From contig JAKSYS010000001.1 of the NCBI GenBank assembly GCA_022925895.1, positions 434,001 through 498,000 on the forward strand: 64,000 nt of DNA, in the 5' to 3' direction. The notes beneath the pieces were generated by a model that saw nothing but the letters and a program-made list of their open reading frames with translations, ran no database searches and was not told the DNA's origin. Of the stretch, positions 51,196 to 63,457 are shown in pieces. This DNA comes from Fragilaria crotonensis (lineage: Eukaryota; Bacillariophyta; Fragilariophyceae; Fragilariales; Fragilariaceae). The stretch's first letter is position 1. Each line of letters starts with the position of its first letter. A program made the position numbers and the translations under genes.

Positions 51196-52866
51196 TCACT
51201 CACAACCAATGGTTGTCACATCTCCGAACGCGGTCAGCTGAAGACAACTACTGGAGGCATCGTATGTCTCTGCACGCCAATCGTGAACTGGCATATTTGC
51301 ACTGGATACCACCAAAAAATCTGGGGCTCCGACTCCGTCAGGTTGGTTTCTGCTCTTGCCCAACTTCCAAGGTCGCGTTGACGTTTTGCGTCCACTTTGG
51401 AGTAACTGCTGCTGTTGTTGTTGCGTTTGCGATCCTTCTTGTCCATCGTTGGCATCCAGGAATTCTTCGTTGCAAGTCCAATTTTTGCTGGGATCACTAA
51501 GATCCAAAACAAACGTCTGCGACGAACGTTGCGAGGTGTTTGAATTAACCGACGACTGCGGCTGGCTCGAAGACGAGGCATGCCAAGAGGACCTTCGTTC
51601 CATTCGACGTGACGAACTTCCAGTAGTCGAATCATCTTCTTGAACCACAGTTGTTGTGGCGACCTCCGGGACTGGTGAGACATTGTCAGGATTCTCTGTA
51701 ACCGAATCCTGGTCTTCAACATCGTCGTGAGCAGTCTTCTTGAGGTACGAAAACACATCGGCAACCAAATCATGGGGATTATCAACGGGGGATCGCGGCG
51801 GCTCGTCCAGGCAGTTAACAGTGGACGCAGTCCACGACACGCGTCGCCGAGCCTTGGCAGCTCCTGACTGAACGTGCTTCACCATGAGCAATGTTCGCAC
51901 GACATCCTTTCGGCCCAAGTCGTGAACGCTCGTCGAATGGTTCGGTGAGCTCGTCCTTCTGCCATCCTCCTGGACAACGTCCGTTGAATTCATGTCGACT
52001 TGGTTCGAAGGTTGTTCGTTACAACCTCCTCCACTCCAAGATGCACGCCGGTTTACTCTTCCCCTTGGTCGTGGGGATTCTGAACTGTCTGCTGCGGGGA
52101 TTTCAGAGTTCGGCACTGCGTTTCTTGCAACATGATCCTCATTGACATCGTTTTTCTCTTCGGATGCCACAACGAGGCAGCGATCGCTCGTCGTCGACGT
52201 CGACCGTTCTTCGAACATGACTTGATAGCAATTGGTTGACTTGAAGGAAGTGATGACGCCATCGTTTTCAGGTTCTGGCAACGGGGACGACTCGGCGACC
52301 AGTTTTCGGGAGGACCGATGCCTCCTTTCCCTGACAACGACACCATCGACAGCAGTCATCGGTTCCTGTGTGGTCGTGGAGGCACACCACGAGGATCGCC
52401 TCTGCATGCGCCTGCGAGATGGTTTCTCTCCAGCACCATCAGATTCCTTGGATTGTTTCTTCTTCTTTTTCTTCTTCTTCTCAGGTGCGGCACCTTCCGC
52501 ATCGCCCCCAAGACCGTCGGGACAAAATTCAATCCCTGTCATTTCAGAAAACGCTCCCACATCAAATTTCGCACATTCGGTGTTCTGCACTGCCAATCCC
52601 GAGTTATCACCCGACATGGCACATTCACTGTTATCTGAGATACTCGTGACGGAATCTGAAAAGGAGTTGTTGAAACGAAGGAATGACCCCAGGGGTACTC
52701 CTTCACGAGGCTCTCGAACCGCGACATCGTTGAGTTCCATAGTCGTCGTCGATGGGAGAGCCGAACATGATGAGCGACGCTGAAATCTACGTTGTGGTGC
52801 CGGTCCATGCTGCTGAAAGTCTTCCATTCCAGTGAATGGGAGTGGTCCCTCGTCCAATCCTATCAT
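51196..52866 (-). CDS. Disordered protein with five repeated RRxS(W) motifs
   Basis: 556 residues from a true ATG, intronless. No folded domain is recognised. Five spaced copies of a basic-Ser motif followed mostly by Trp occur: QRRSSCSA (about 30), QRRSSWCAS (about 155), NRRASWSGG (about 275), RRRVSWTAS (about 340) and ERRSSWHAS (about 425). RRxS is the classic PKA-type consensus. A Lys run (KKKKKKKK) lies near 135 and a Gln run near 480. The spaced copies suggest a multi-site phosphorylation or binding platform. Regulation by a basophilic kinase is inferred only. Confidence 0.7.
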   Translation of the reverse strand: MIGLDEGPLPFTGMEDFQQHGPAPQRRFQRRSSCSALPSTTTMELNDVAVREPREGVPLGSFLRFNNSFSDSVTSISDNSECAMSGDNSGLAVQNTECAKFDVGAFSEMTGIEFCPDGLGGDAEGAAPEKKKKKKKKQSKESDGAGEKPSRRRMQRRSSWCASTTTQEPMTAVDGVVVRERRHRSSRKLVAESSPLPEPENDGVITSFKSTNCYQVMFEERSTSTTSDRCLVVASEEKNDVNEDHVARNAVPNSEIPAADSSESPRPRGRVNRRASWSGGGCNEQPSNQVDMNSTDVVQEDGRRTSSPNHSTSVHDLGRKDVVRTLLMVKHVQSGAAKARRRVSWTASTVNCLDEPPRSPVDNPHDLVADVFSYLKKTAHDDVEDQDSVTENPDNVSPVPEVATTTVVQEDDSTTGSSSRRMERRSSWHASSSSQPQSSVNSNTSQRSSQTFVLDLSDPSKNWTCNEEFLDANDGQEGSQTQQQQQQLLQSGRKTSTRPWKLGKSRNQPDGVGAPDFLVVSSANMPVHDWRAETYDASSSCLQLTAFGDVTTIGCE

Positions 52867-53850
52867 CTTGTATACGGGCTGCGAGTGTTACAAAGAAAAG
52901 TGAGAATCCTCAATGTACACTGACTGGAGCGAAAATACACTCAAGATTTTTTAATGCGAGCGACGTGGGCGATAACATGCGGGCATTCTCCACCTGCTTC
53001 TGGTCATGCTTTGAGGAAAATGGTTTCCGAACTGCGAGTACTCGAGTACAACGTACCTGGTACTGTATCTGGAATGCCTTTCGTACTGTAGTTCATACCC
53101 GTGGTCGTTGAAAAAGTCTGACTAAGGTCTCATTTCCAACATACTACGAGTAGGATTAACTAGGTGAAGGGGTCATTACTACGTCAGGAGAAATTCGATA
53201 TGTCTGTGACATTGGAATCTGTCTTTTACGTACGTACCTAATGGGGTCATCCTATGTCAGTCGACTTACTGAGTGACAGTGACATTGGAATCTTCTCTGT
53301 ATCTCGTAGACTATGCAGTACAACGATGTCGTATTCAGACTAGTTACTAATTATTGGTGTTAGCTACTGCTTCTACGACTGAAACCGTACTGATTCCAAG
53401 ATCTACAGAACGACCTGGATCGGATGGGGTTAAGTGATCGGGAATGTTCGGCGCAAAGTGCGACAAATTTGAGATTTGATAAAAATCCGACCGAGTACTT
53501 GTACTGAAGATTGTACGCTCCACTTCCTTTCGAACCGATTCGGAGTAACAACTACTCCGAGTACGGTAGTATCACGGACATCTGGAAGGGCAGTGATGAT
53601 TGGAAGGTTCCTGTGTTCTCCTTGTGATGACTTTTTCGAAGTCGTCGTGTTTCTGCCTGTTTGCCTCTCTTGAATGCAGCTACAGTACTGTAGTACCAAT
53701 TGTACACTCCAATTACACATGTCTACACGCCTGACACTTTACAAATCAATTTTTACAGTACATACCAGGGACACGTATTAGTATAGCATTACAGCACACG
53801 ATCGATCCCTCTGCATTTTTTTCTTCCAAATAGTCCCGTAATAAGACCGA
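52867..53850. other. Spacer with a diverged direct repeat
   Basis: Two diverged copies of about 65 bp (about 53165-53230 and 53238-53300) share GGGGTCAT near the start and GTGACATTGGAATCT near the end. GTAC/CTCGAG palindromes lie at about 53035-53060 and 53555-53570. No gene. Confidence 0.5.
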
Positions 53851-56800
53851 TTGTACCGTTATCTGCAAATGAAGAACCGTTCAAACGACGAATCTCATCA
53901 TCGTTTTGCTGAACTTCTTTTCAACCGTAAGTCCTCAAAAGAAGCAAGTGATTCTCCTTGTGTCATGCGACTAGTACCAGGTTCAAAGAAGGGGCAAAAG
54001 GAGAAGCAAGCTGTGATGTACACAGCCCGAGTGACTGGCTGGTGAGAGATGTCATCTTGCGTCCCAAATGTTGCCATTGCAGCATGGTGATATTCTTGTT
54101 CCCTAACCTTTTGCCAAACATGCTGCATGTTTAGGAAAACTGGGTAACTTGCTTCTTTTTCACGACATTTGCAATAAGTTTTGTGAATATCCCGGCGGAA
54201 CCACCAAACACAATAAACCAATTTGTTTGGAAACATCCTCACAAACAGCTCCTCTGTGAGTGACAGCAACATCTTTGTTGTCCACATCTCCAATTCTTGC
54301 CTCTTCTCAAGTCACAATGGTTCACATTTGTTGCCCCTTCTGATAATGGGTTCTTCTGATAGTCTTTGGGAGAGCTTTTGAACCAGGGTGACAGGATTGT
54401 TGCATTCGTGATGATGTACACAAGAATATTTGACTGATTGACAAATATGCTTGATACAATGAGGCTGATGACTTTCAAAATTATCATGAAAGAAAAGAAC
54501 ACCACGAGGCTGATGTAAAGAGGAAATTCATATGTGGTGACCTGCAAATTTTGATTGCAACAACAAAATGTTCATTAGCTAGTAGACGGAGAGAGAGAAT
54601 TGAAAATTTAGTGAAAAAGACTGTTGCCTCTCCCAGCATAGTAGAACCATTGGTCCAGGGTAGTCTGCACTGGCTAACTGCTTGGCATAGGATGGACTTT
54701 CTATGACCTTGAGGAATTGGTATGTCTTAAGCATTAATGCCAAGTTTGTGGTCCCAATATCCTTGCTCCAGGACTTGAGAGGCTCCTGAATACAGGAAAT
54801 AAGCAGGATTTCTAGGTTCTATTGGACACACTGATGGAGCATACATCATGCTGGAGAAGGCCAGGTTTAAATTGGCAGCCTCATCTCATGCATGTTTATT
54901 GTTGTCAGAAGATCATTGTTCCATTCAATCACTAGCCACCCTGGTGGTTATTGGTGGAAGAACATGACATTTCTTCGCTTTGATGGACTAATGCATCAGT
55001 TTGAAAACGTGGCTAACCTAGGTGACTTAAAACTAAACCATGAATTTTGAGTTGCACACTTAGGGGCGTTGTTCACTCCCAAAAATGCACCAAAACCACA
55101 TACAACTCCGCCGGTGTTTTGGTTTTAGCGTGATACAGAATCCGTGAACCTGATAGAATTTCTTCAACGAAAATATCAGGATCACGGATACCGGATACCG
55201 TATCTGCACGATGCCGAGTAACGATGAAATACCTTCTAACGGCAGCAATGTCTGTATGTTGTATAAAATGTCATACGATGTATATTGCAGCAGTGTATTG
55301 TATACTCAAAGTACTTAGTAATTATGTAAAGTATGGATATCAGAATAGCTTATAACAGATGCGCACAATGTCATTTTGCTGCTTTTATTTTGTATTCTCT
55401 CTTGTTGTATGTTGCATGCTGTGATAAAACCAAGTACGCCAATACCAGGTTCGATGTACAATGCAATGATAAAAACGTGTAGTTGCGCGCATACGATGTC
55501 TAGGACTATTGTCTCTATTGTATATACATATATTTTGTACTCCAATGCTGTCAACCCAACCAATGCAATACCAAGAACTCTATGCACACGAGGCGGAAGG
55601 ATGATTGAATCCCAGAAGGATTGGTCTCGTCAGTCAACACGTAGAGCAGCGTTGTGTGTTGTGTGTCACAAACATCAGCATTTGCTGAACGAACGAATCA
55701 ACTCGTGTTACGTTATATCGGCAGTTTCAATAACAAGTGTGGATGCGTCAGCAATCATCGTGATACAAGCAGTTGAGTTAAAAACGAATTCTCGTATCAC
55801 GAATTGAACTATTTTTAACGTTAAGTTAACCACTGCCTGAAACAAAAATTTGTGATACGCAGGGGAGACAATAATGCCCCTTAGCAGACATGCACTTACC
55901 TGGTCCTTCAAATCTTCCGCCTTTAGCCTAATACAGCACTGCAGAAAGGCATCACTTCATATAGTCTTGTACCCAATTTGTTCCTGATGGAGGAACATAG
56001 GCCATACCCTTGTACAGCACATCATAACTGGTATCCAAGGCTTGCATCTTCTCGCAGTTACACAGTACTCTTTGGTAAGCCTTAAAAATGTCCATACAGT
56101 AATAGTAGGAGTCAGATTTGCAACAAGTGATTTGATACAAATAAACCAAGTTGATTATTTGCTAATAGAGATGTGAACTGCTGCACCCTGTCAATGAAGC
56201 ACTGGAGGTATGCTCAGCAGCCACAGTTGGCATGTTGCCAGGCACACCATCACCTGCAGGCAAGAAGTTACTTAGCTGCCAAATCCTGATATGCAATACC
56301 ATTTTCCCAGACACCTGGTGGTGCATAAACCTCGGGGAAACGAAATTCCCTCTGGCATCGCACTGCATACCAGAAATATGTGTAGAATAGCATCTCAATT
56401 GAAGTGCAAGAAAGTCATCACCATGATTAGTCCTCTGCAATCACTTTGAAGCTGCAATGAAAGATTTCTAAACCAAGTTATGACCACTTGTATAAAGATG
56501 TGATGATAATGATGTTAAGGGTTAAGGCAGGCAGATGACGGCTTAAAAGTGAATGGAGGATAGATGATGATGTAATGACGAAGAAAGGACCATGGCAATG
56601 AGCTGGCTCTTCTTATTTTTGATAGTAGTTAGTACACTACAGTGACTGTGCCAAATCATCCGTTAAATGCAGGCAAGGCTGGTATTAACATGCGTTATTG
56701 AAATGAATTGACAAGTATGTCGGTGTTTTTTGTTTGTGTTGTTTTGAAATTGTTAGCGTGAAAAGCAAAATGCATTTCTGCGTTTAAAAGCTCATTGCTT

Positions 56801-58402
56801 TGTAGATGTTATTGAAAAACGACAAGTTAAATAGTGTTATTGGAATGATATCCCCTTAAATATATTTGGTGCTGCTGCGTGACAACAAAATCATGCGTTG
56901 ACCACATACTTGGGCTCCCTGATGGGAGCATCATAAAAATGCATTGGATGTGAGCGAGGTCCCTGTTGTCATTGGGTAGTCTAGTATTAAATTACTTTGA
57001 TTAGCTATTTGGTGCTTGATGGAACAACCCAACACTAGTCATGAATTTGACGACTACTTGCTTTGTCGTCAGAAAATGCTATGCTTAGCAAACCCTGATT
57101 GCAGCACGACATGATGATAGCACATTGCATGAACATCTCAGAATGCATTGTTAGGCATTGCAGTGCGATGAAATGCAGGTACAAACAACACATTCATCAA
57201 AATTACGGCGACCACCTAAAAAAGGACGATAAAGGTGAAAAGGAAAACATCGCGGAAACGCCAGTGTTGATCATGCCACCTGATGGCCACATGATTGTAC
57301 AAAACCTACTTGGTACAAAGATGATGCCAACATGGTTCTTGTATTCTGAGAGGCAAAAATGTTGTTGTTGAGGAGGAGGAAGTGGCCATGGCCTTACAGT
57401 TTGTTGCTCGTGTTGACTTAAACCCTGCATCCAGTTGCCCTATTGGTCTTGGGCACTTTTGCAACTTTTCACTCTTTGCATATGCTAGTTATCACCAGGC
57501 CCTCCAGTTGCTGCAATGATTGGTCCATTGCAAGCAGTGCTGCACTTCCACTGCTTAGCATTGTTGCTTGCAGGTTCTCCACCGACAGAATGGTAGGGAT
57601 CCCTAAAGTTTTCCCAGATGGCATTCTTGCTTGGACTCACCATTCTTGATTCGAATCATCTTGCATCCCTTCAAGTGTTTAGGTTGCTTTCTGACACTTT
57701 TTCCCGCAAAAAAACTAAGATATAAGTGCCTGCAGAATAGTGTGGAACGGATGATGCGTTAATCATGGGTGAAGGTGCGGCATCATTGCCATGCACCTTA
57801 ACCCTAACCTGAAATTAAATCATACGAATTGCAATTAAGGATTACAGCTGTCTCTACTACTGTAGTAGCTAACTACTGTAGCTAGTAGATTGTACTTTAT
57901 AATCGAAAAAGGTGCAATGAACAGCTGGTCATCGTGTTTAGAAGACCAATTAAACAAACCTGAAATTCAATAGTTTGTTTGTTTTGTACTACTATTATGG
58001 CGGTATCTGCGGCTTGTTTGAAGTTTGAAACACCAATAATCATACAAAAATTCGAATTTTTATCCACCTTGCCTGCACGACTGGTAAGACCGTTTCTATA
58101 TCATACGAACACATCAACAGGCGCAGCTATAGAATATGCACACAATGTTTTACTCTAGTAGTAGAGACGTAAGTAACCGTAGAACAGTAGTGTAGTGCAA
58201 TGTGCAATGCAGTACGACGTACAGTACGGTACATACACCTGAGTATATGAACTCGTAGAACATGCAATCATGTGTCTCTGCGAACTGCAAACACACAGCC
58301 ACAACTCACAAACAATGATGGTCGTCCTCAATGTACTGTACGACATTGGTCTGCCAACATCTCTTTCTTGAACTCTACTCGAAGTATATATATGCATACA
58401 GT
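53851..58402. other. Long CpG-poor gene desert
   Basis: About 4.5 kb without a supportable gene, the largest gap in the window. Large parts (clearest at about 54300-55000, also about 56160-57000) hold very few CpG by eye and many TG/CA, and their frames are short and broken. The likely explanation is old, methylated, decayed insertions whose family I cannot name. Near 57840-57890 is a palindromic TACTGTAGTAGC-type cluster. A TATATATA stretch at about 58385-58392 lies just before the transporter start. Confidence 0.6.
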
Positions 58403-60142
58403 ATGATCATGCCCAAGGAGGCGCTTACCAAAATGCATTTGCACCACTGGTGCCTCAGCTATGCAAACGAATGGGAAGTTGCGTGGCAATCCTGGCCCAA
58501 TGCCTACCGTACCCTCACTGCCAGTCTGTTCATTTTGGTGTCATCTGTGATACCTGCCATCACATTTGCTTCATTTCTGAATGAAAAAACGGGTGGAGAG
58601 TATGGAGTCATTGAAGTGCTATTCTCAACAGGACTGTCGGGAATGATGTTTTCCTTGTGTGCTGGGCAGCCCTTGGTTATTGTGGGCGTCACCGGTCCCA
58701 TTGCACTGTTTTCCCGCTCCATTCACCAACTGACATCATCCCTAGGTCTATCCTTCCTCACGTTCATGTTTTGGGTTGGTCTGTGGGCTGGGCTCTTCCA
58801 TGTTGTCATTGGATCGCTTGGACTTTGCAGCGTCGTCAAATACGTCACCAGGTTCACCCACGAAACGTTTGGGGCCTTGATTGCCGTAGTCTACGTGTAC
58901 ACCGCACTCTCTGAGCTGGTCATTGGGTTTGGCCAGAACCCGCTGTCTGCATCTCTTTTGGCTATCATCTTGACTTTTGGGACCTTCCTCCTCTCTGAAT
59001 GGCTAACGCAAGCTCGCTTTTCTACCCTCTATGGAGTCAGATTTCGTACAGTCCTTGCTGACTACTCAATGATCATTGCCTTGGCTATCCTGTCGGTCAT
59101 TCCGGCGTTGCTTCCTCTGGATTCTGAAAACATTATTTTGCCAACACTTCCAGTCTCGGCAACGTTCAGTCCCTCGAACGGTCGTCAAGCGTGGTTTGTG
59201 GATCCGCTGCTCAATCCGACATGGACCATATTCGCAGCCATCCCCGCCGCAATGCTACTTACAATTCTCATTTTCTTCGATCATAATGTTGCATCGATGA
59301 TTGCTACAGAATCTAGATTTGCCCTCAAGAAGCCTCCTACGTACAATTATGATTTCGTTGTGGTTGGTCTGATCATGATGCTCACATCGAGCATTGGACT
59401 GCCGCCCACGCATGGACTCATCCCACAAGCTCCTCTCCACACGGCACACTTGGCGAAAATTCACGTTGCAACCACGGTCGATGCGACGGGCCAACAAATC
59501 ACGCGGCATGTGTATTCTCATGTGTTGGAGCAGCGAGTATCGAACATGCTGCAATCCAGCATCACCTTTTCCATCATATTCGTCTCACCAATTCTTGCTG
59601 TCCTTGGCCGCATTCCCATATCTGTTTTGGGAGGGACTTTCTTGGTCCTTGGCATTCAGTCGTTGCATGGGAACACGTTTGTTGAGAGGCTTTTCGTCAT
59701 GCTCTTTGTCACTGATGCCACTCTTCGTTCGCGGGCGGCACCGAACTGCTGGCCCGAGCTGGAGCGCAAGTTGCTCCTGGACGATTCAAATCGAATGCGC
59801 ATGCTACGAAAAATATATATCTTCACTATGGCTCAGCTTGCATTCCTGGTCGTCATATTCTGCGTAATGGAGGTTGCCCCACCATACGTGGCTCTCACCT
59901 TCCCGATATTTATCACCGCAATGGTGGCGATGCCATTCGTGTTCACCAGTAGTTTTTTCGGAGCTCTCGGCTTTTCAGCCTTTGAACTTTCTGTTCTCGA
60001 AGACAACAATTTGAATAATGTCGAAGTCTTCAGCGTTGATGTTGACGAGCAGCAGACAACCGAAGGACAAATGAACGACGTCACTCAACCCCATCAAGAG
60101 CGAATGGAGTTGGCTGTCATTCCAAATCAGTCTGAAAACTAA
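58403..60142 (+). CDS. SLC4-family bicarbonate/borate transporter
   Basis: 579 residues from the ATG at 58403 (58409 is also possible; an upstream ATG at 58331 adds residues overlapping a TATA-like stretch). The protein has about 10-14 membrane spans and no long cytosolic N-domain. SLC4 hallmarks are present: the segment GMMFSLCAGQPLVIVGVTGP, then FMFWVGLWAGLFHVVIGSL, a FFDHNVASMI segment, GLPPTHGLIPQAP, the EQRVSNMLQSSITF segment and PISVLGGTFLVLGIQSLHGN. In diatoms some SLC4 proteins import bicarbonate for photosynthesis; plant and yeast relatives (BOR1) export borate. The short N-terminus is BOR1-like. The acidic C-tail (VDVDEQQTTEGQ) is probably cytosolic. The substrate cannot be settled from sequence. 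Confidence 0.93.
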   Translation: MIMPKEALTKMHLHHWCLSYANEWEVAWQSWPNAYRTLTASLFILVSSVIPAITFASFLNEKTGGEYGVIEVLFSTGLSGMMFSLCAGQPLVIVGVTGPIALFSRSIHQLTSSLGLSFLTFMFWVGLWAGLFHVVIGSLGLCSVVKYVTRFTHETFGALIAVVYVYTALSELVIGFGQNPLSASLLAIILTFGTFLLSEWLTQARFSTLYGVRFRTVLADYSMIIALAILSVIPALLPLDSENIILPTLPVSATFSPSNGRQAWFVDPLLNPTWTIFAAIPAAMLLTILIFFDHNVASMIATESRFALKKPPTYNYDFVVVGLIMMLTSSIGLPPTHGLIPQAPLHTAHLAKIHVATTVDATGQQITRHVYSHVLEQRVSNMLQSSITFSIIFVSPILAVLGRIPISVLGGTFLVLGIQSLHGNTFVERLFVMLFVTDATLRSRAAPNCWPELERKLLLDDSNRMRMLRKIYIFTMAQLAFLVVIFCVMEVAPPYVALTFPIFITAMVAMPFVFTSSFFGALGFSAFELSVLEDNNLNNVEVFSVDVDEQQTTEGQMNDVTQPHQERMELAVIPNQSEN

Positions 60143-60545
60143 AGCGTGCTTGCTTAAAGTTAAGATACTCTCGCTTCAATTGGCGATCACCCGTTTTCGC
60201 AGACTACTTCATGTAGATCAGGAACGCCCTCAACTTTCAACGCATTCTTATAACATCTCTCGACACCAAACAAACCTATTCGCTTGCGATAGAAGTACCA
60301 GATAATGGGTCATGGTGTGCTTTTGTGCAAAGCTCTAGCCGCTCTCTAAGTTTGAATCCGAATGAGAGAAAAAGAAACATAGAATACCGTAAAGCGTAAC
60401 ATTTTGGAAAAACAGGTCGACGGGAAACTCCATCATCAATTACAATTTAAACATGTATTTCTGATTACAACAAAAAAGATCAAAGGGAAATGGCATCATG
60501 TGCTGAACGCTGAAACAACGATTGCAATTCGTCGACTCAAGCCAA
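60143..60545. other. Intergenic spacer between convergent genes
   Basis: No gene seen in the 400 bp between the transporter and the LRR gene. Confidence 0.5.
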
Positions 60546-62146
60546 CTACCCAGAAGCAGGGCAGGATGATGACGTGCAGCAAATGCAACAGCAGCATTCC
60601 ACTTCGGAACAGTCCACGCAGAGTTCTTCCCATGGAACAGTAATAACATTGCACATCGCCGAAGGCAAGACTCCCGAAAGTTTATTGTTTGATACGTCGA
60701 ACGTGTCAAATTGTCGTAACCCAGCCAAAGTCACGGGGATGGTTCCAGTCAACATGTTGTCATTAAGCCATAATTGTTGCAGGTTGACAAGGTTACCAAT
60801 CCCATTTGGAATCGTCCCTGTTAGGGAACATTTTGAGAAACTAATGCTCTGCAAGATGGTGGACTTGGTCCCAATTGCAATTGGGATAGTACCCTTCAAT
60901 CCAGGATTTCGGTCCATCCAGATTTCAAATATGGAGGGCATGTCCATTATGAAATCCAGTGATCCCGTGATAGCCGAATTGTCACAATAAAAGCGAGTGA
61001 GATTCGGAAGATTAGAAATTTCGGTTGGAATCGATTGTGCAAAATCAAGTCCGCCCATTTGAATCTCCTTTAGGCTCCGCAAGTTGGAGAACACTCTCTG
61101 GGCCCTCATCGGTCCGAACATGATCGTATAGGAAATGTCGAGGTAAGTCAACTTAGTCAGCTTTCCGAGGGCTGGCGGGAGACCATTGAAGGCGAAGTAG
61201 GTGTTACCGATATCCAAACGAACTACCGGCGTAGTTGAGAACTCGTGTATGTGAGTGAATACTGATTCAAAAGCAACCCCACACAAATGTTACACGAGGA
61301 CTTACCCAAGTTTGTAAGTTGCCCAAGAAACACTACTTCACTGTCCTTGTTGAAAATGTTGTTGTCGCCAATATTTAAAGAAGTCAATGTCTCCCTGAGC
61401 AGGATAACTTCTCTTGGAAACGATCCAGTCACATTGTTGCCCGCGAGATTGATCCCCACAACACGTTTGTCGTTGTTACAGATGATACCATACCAGGTAC
61501 ACTCTTCTGCAGCGGTCAACCAGCGGGTGGAATTCTTCCACTGTGTCTCGGTCCGGCGCGTGAATTGATGCATGACACCAAAAGTTGCAAAGTAAATGCA
61601 CCCCAAGGCGTAGCGCTGAACTATCTGCCATTCCTCAAACACTCTAAAACTCAACACAATCGATGTCCTTGCCATGCTCTGATACGACGTGGAGTTCAGG
61701 AATTCGGCACCCCCATTCAGTGCGACACTCTGGAGCACGCCAAAGATCGTCATCGTTGGAGCCGCAGATCCTGTAATGACGGTAGGGGATGCGGTTACTG
61801 GACGGGGACTGGGAGCAGCTGTGACAGGGCTGACTGGGCTCGATGTGGGATTCTCGGCGAGCGCAGGCGCCACCGGGGATGCAACGGGGGAAGCAATGGA
61901 AGTTGGCGAAAAGGTTGATTTCATCGTCGTCGATGTATTGGATTCATTCTTGGTCAACGTGATTCCCAATACCGTTCCAATTACGACGACACCAACCAAA
62001 AGGATGACAGCAACAATTATCAACGTTCGTCGACTTGATGCTTGTTTTTGTTGTTCAAGGTGAGCAATGAACTGCGCTGGACTGCTTTCATCATCATAAA
62101 CGTCATCGTCTGAGCCAGGAGGGAGTTCCACAGGAGCTTTCTCCAT
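60546..62146 (-). CDS. Leucine-rich-repeat membrane protein
   Basis: Exons 61306-62146 and 60546-61222 join over an 83-bp GTAAGT...GTAG intron. The splice restores a clean LRR (QLTNL, V, RLDIGNTYF), giving 505 residues. The start is the ATG at 62146; the open frame continues upstream only through GTG. An acidic cytosolic N-terminus (about 1-45) precedes one span (IIVAVILLVGVVVIGTVLGI) at about 50-75. A Ser/Thr/Pro/Val-rich stem follows. The LRRNT-like segment has ECTWYGIICN, then about nine repeats (for example CSLTGTIPNGIGNL, DNMLTGTIPVTLAGL, NNKLSGVLPSAM). It ends with a Cys cluster (CVDCSEVECCCCICC), seen in many diatom LRR proteins. It probably faces the lumen or outside as a receptor or adhesion protein. 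No kinase domain is present. Confidence 0.9.
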
Positions 62147-62653
62147 GGTTGTCCTTGTATTTATTGTGATCTTCGGTCGTGCCACTTTCGAGTGCGGCGT
62201 CGTCCATACGATCTATGTAGGCGACATGATATTTCGTGTTGTGGTGAAAAAAGACAGTCGGGTTTAGGCAAATTTCGTGAGAGGTGATTCTTTCAAGTAC
62301 GGGGTGTGTATTTGGCACGATGGATGTCATACCATCATGCACATACGCATATAGTTAACAAGAGTTCGGAGCGCCTGTCCTGGTTTTTCATTAAATATAT
62401 TCAAAATTGTAAATGTTTATATTGGGATTCACAATGATTTGATCGTATGAAACATGTAACAAGGCAATTCACTCCTCTGCATCCGACGAATTTCAATATA
62501 ACCGCATTACCCCCACCAACGGATCGATCGCGACATTCTTGGAGCGTACTCGTGTATAGCAAAAATAATAATATATACATACCTGAAAAGATATTACTTC
62601 ATTTACTTATTCAATCGTCAAATCCGTCAGCAGGTATGCGGACGATTGACTAT
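62147..62653. other. Spacer upstream of the LRR gene
   Basis: About 500 bp; no gene recognised. Confidence 0.45.
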
Positions 62654-63457
62654 GCCCGTCTATGTCCCCTTTTCGAGCCGGTCAAACGATCTAAATAAAT
62701 CGACTTGGTGAAATTAAATGCGTTATCAGCCAACCATATCCTTTTATTGGATTAAAAAAATACCTCCGGAATCTTATCTCCGGATGGTATTCGTACAGAC
62801 AGTGATGTAGAAGCTACGCAAATAAAAGATTGACCAGGAAGGTCCGGCCCATGCACGTTCCAGCCGTACCGTTAGGGGCAGTTGAGTTTGCGCGCCAGCC
62901 TTGCTCCGATTTGCATGTTGCGAGAATTTTAGCAATGCTAATGATCCATCCGAGCCGGCAAGGTTGCTGCATCGTAAGCAAATTCTTCTTGACAGTAAGC
63001 AAAATCAGTAAGCAAATTATGCCGGTAAGCAAATTTTGTAAGCAAATTTTTTCTGTAAGCAAATTTGATTTTCGTAAGCAAATTCTTCTTTGCTGTAAGT
63101 AAATTTTATTTAGGTGTTTGAAAATTGGTATGTTTTTACGTAGAAAAGACAGTCCCCGTAAGCAAATTTAATCTCCCAGTAAGCAAATTTTGTAAGCAAA
63201 TTTCTGCTTACAATAGATTTGCTTATGGTAAGCAAATTCCGTCAGCAATTTCATTCCGTAAGCAATTTTTTTTTCGCTGTAAGCAAATTTTCTTACGGAC
63301 GTCAGCCGTGTCACCACCACGCCGGCACATCCACTTTCGCGCCAGCCAGACATCGATCGGAACTTGTTTCCCTTCCGGCGGGCGCGCATACTTCCTTTAT
63401 TCAGGACTTCGCCCGTACTGCCGGACCTTCCAGCTCGAAAAGGGGACACAGACGGGC
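62654..63457. mobile_element. Inverted-repeat element filled by a GTAAGCAAATT array
   Basis: Inverted 28-bp arms at 62654-62681 and 63430-63457 (shared TGTCCCCTTTTCGAGC; two mismatches overall). A second inverted pair, GGAAGGTCCGGC, lies at 62836-62847 and 63419-63430. The interior holds a repeat array and two direct GCGCCAGCC copies. No transposase frame and no clear target duplication was found, so the exact ends are uncertain. Confidence 0.65.
62974..63290. repeat. Irregular array of GTAAGCAAATT words
   Basis: More than a dozen direct copies of GTAAGCAAATT(T), unevenly spaced with mutated copies, plus at least two inverted copies (about 63207-63233). Spacing is irregular and spacers are not equal, so it is not a CRISPR array. 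Confidence 0.85.
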
